Part shown: positions 6,269-6,369 of the stretch, piece after piece
Layout of the letters: the number at the start of each line of letters is the position of its first letter
How positions within the stretch are numbered: the first letter of the stretch is position 1
Assembly: GCA_018818445.1 (NCBI GenBank)
Contig: JAHISC010000069.1
Coordinates: forward strand, 1 to 6,369
Length of the DNA: 6,369 bases
DNA from: Patescibacteria group bacterium
GTDB lineage: Bacteria > Patescibacteriota > Patescibacteriia > UBA9934
Reading direction: 5' to 3'
Made by a program: the position numbers and the translations under genes
Notes under the pieces: generated by a model
Database searches by the model: none
What the model saw: only the letters and a program-made list of their open reading frames with translations
What the model was told of the DNA's origin: nothing

Positions 6269-6369
6269 CTATGAGGCGGTTAAAAGATGATTCCTGTACA
6301 TGACAGGGGTCATCTTTTTTAGATCCCATTGAGGGCGTTCATGGTTGTAGTATTCCATATGTTGCTGTG
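6269..6369 (-). CDS. IS3-family transposase OrfB, C-terminal fragment
   Basis: The minus-strand frame entering from the right edge encodes 32 residues and ends at TAG (6271-6269). It contains MEYYNHERPQWDLKKMTP and then YRNHLL, which is the characteristic end of IS3/IS150 OrfB integrases (consensus like YYNxxRxQWxLKKMTPxxYRxxL). This stretch lies after the DDE catalytic domain of an integrase-type transposase. The catalytic residues and the OrfA frame are outside the window, so intactness cannot be assessed, but the terminal part shows no disruption and stops at the expected place. It is too short for most gene callers; the motif makes the family call reliable. Confidence 0.88.
   Translation of the reverse strand, partial: QQHMEYYNHERPQWDLKKMTPVMYRNHLLTAS
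6282..6320 (+). terminator. Strong stem-loop with T-tract, terminator-like, within the transposase 3' end
   Basis: Bases 6282-6297 pair with 6303-6318 around a 5-base loop (ACATG). The result is a 16-bp stem whose only non-Watson-Crick pairs on the plus-strand RNA are two G-U wobbles (6291-6309 and 6292-6308). The plus strand ends in six T residues (6315-6320), giving a rho-independent terminator shape for rightward transcription. On the minus strand the two wobbles become A/C mismatches and the T-run is only four (6285-6282), so termination of the transposase transcript would be weaker. It overlaps the codons for the LKKMTP...YRNHLL region, so part of the pairing could be coincidental with conserved coding. 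Confidence 0.5.

Larger units (their letters stand above)
6231..6369 (-). mobile_element. Right end of an IS3-family (IS150-like) insertion sequence, cut by the window edge
   Basis: The segment holds the transposase C-terminus followed by a 38-bp non-coding tail that ends in an IS150-style terminal repeat. The element begins with TGAACCGTACCCC on the plus strand and contains TAGTGGACAC at 6247-6256, resembling the GTGTCCA-type inner end of IS150-group repeats. The boundary at 6231 is set by the terminal TG (CA on the other strand) and could be off by one or two bases. The other end, and any target-site duplication, are outside the window; TGG at 6228-6230 is the flank expected to be duplicated. 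The element is inserted just upstream of the gap operon and transcribed in the same direction. Confidence 0.8.

Overview
The window looks like a piece of chromosome from a Patescibacteria (Candidate Phyla Radiation) bacterium. The evidence is the style of the glycolytic proteins, the compact tail-to-tail packing and the AT-rich sequence. No 16S or ribosomal marker is present, so this placement is an inference from protein character. UGA serves as a stop codon (end of the NDH-2 gene), which argues against the UGA=Gly code of Gracilibacteria/Absconditabacteria.

Layout from left to right. Positions 1-879 (+) hold the C-terminal part of a DinB/Pol IV-type Y-family DNA polymerase whose N-terminal palm lies outside the window. 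Facing it, and ending only 5 bp away, is a five-gene minus-strand operon. In transcription order it is gap (GAPDH, 6115-5114), a DoxX-family membrane protein (5102-4605), a type II NADH dehydrogenase-like flavoprotein (4603-3329), pgk (3327-2155) and eno (2153-885). Upstream of gap is a 115-bp leader (6116-6230) with a putative extended -10 promoter and a 13-bp direct repeat. From 6231 to the right edge is the end of an IS3-family (IS150-like) insertion sequence: its terminal inverted repeat and the last 32 codons of its transposase, with a strong stem-loop inside the coding region.

How the genes work together. GAPDH makes NADH and 1,3-bisphosphoglycerate, PGK takes ATP from the latter, and enolase makes phosphoenolpyruvate. 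Between the GAPDH and PGK genes lie an NADH:quinone oxidoreductase-like enzyme and a DoxX membrane protein. The operon therefore appears to combine lower-glycolysis ATP generation with membrane re-oxidation of the NADH made by GAPDH. The last three junctions share one exact form: stop codon, a single T, then ATG. No start codon in the operon has a convincing Shine-Dalgarno sequence at normal spacing, so translational coupling is likely.

Most of the window is well-known housekeeping families. The parts that merit a second look are the NDH-2/DoxX insertion into the glycolytic operon, the uniform gene junctions, and the IS end that abuts, and may contribute to, the operon promoter.
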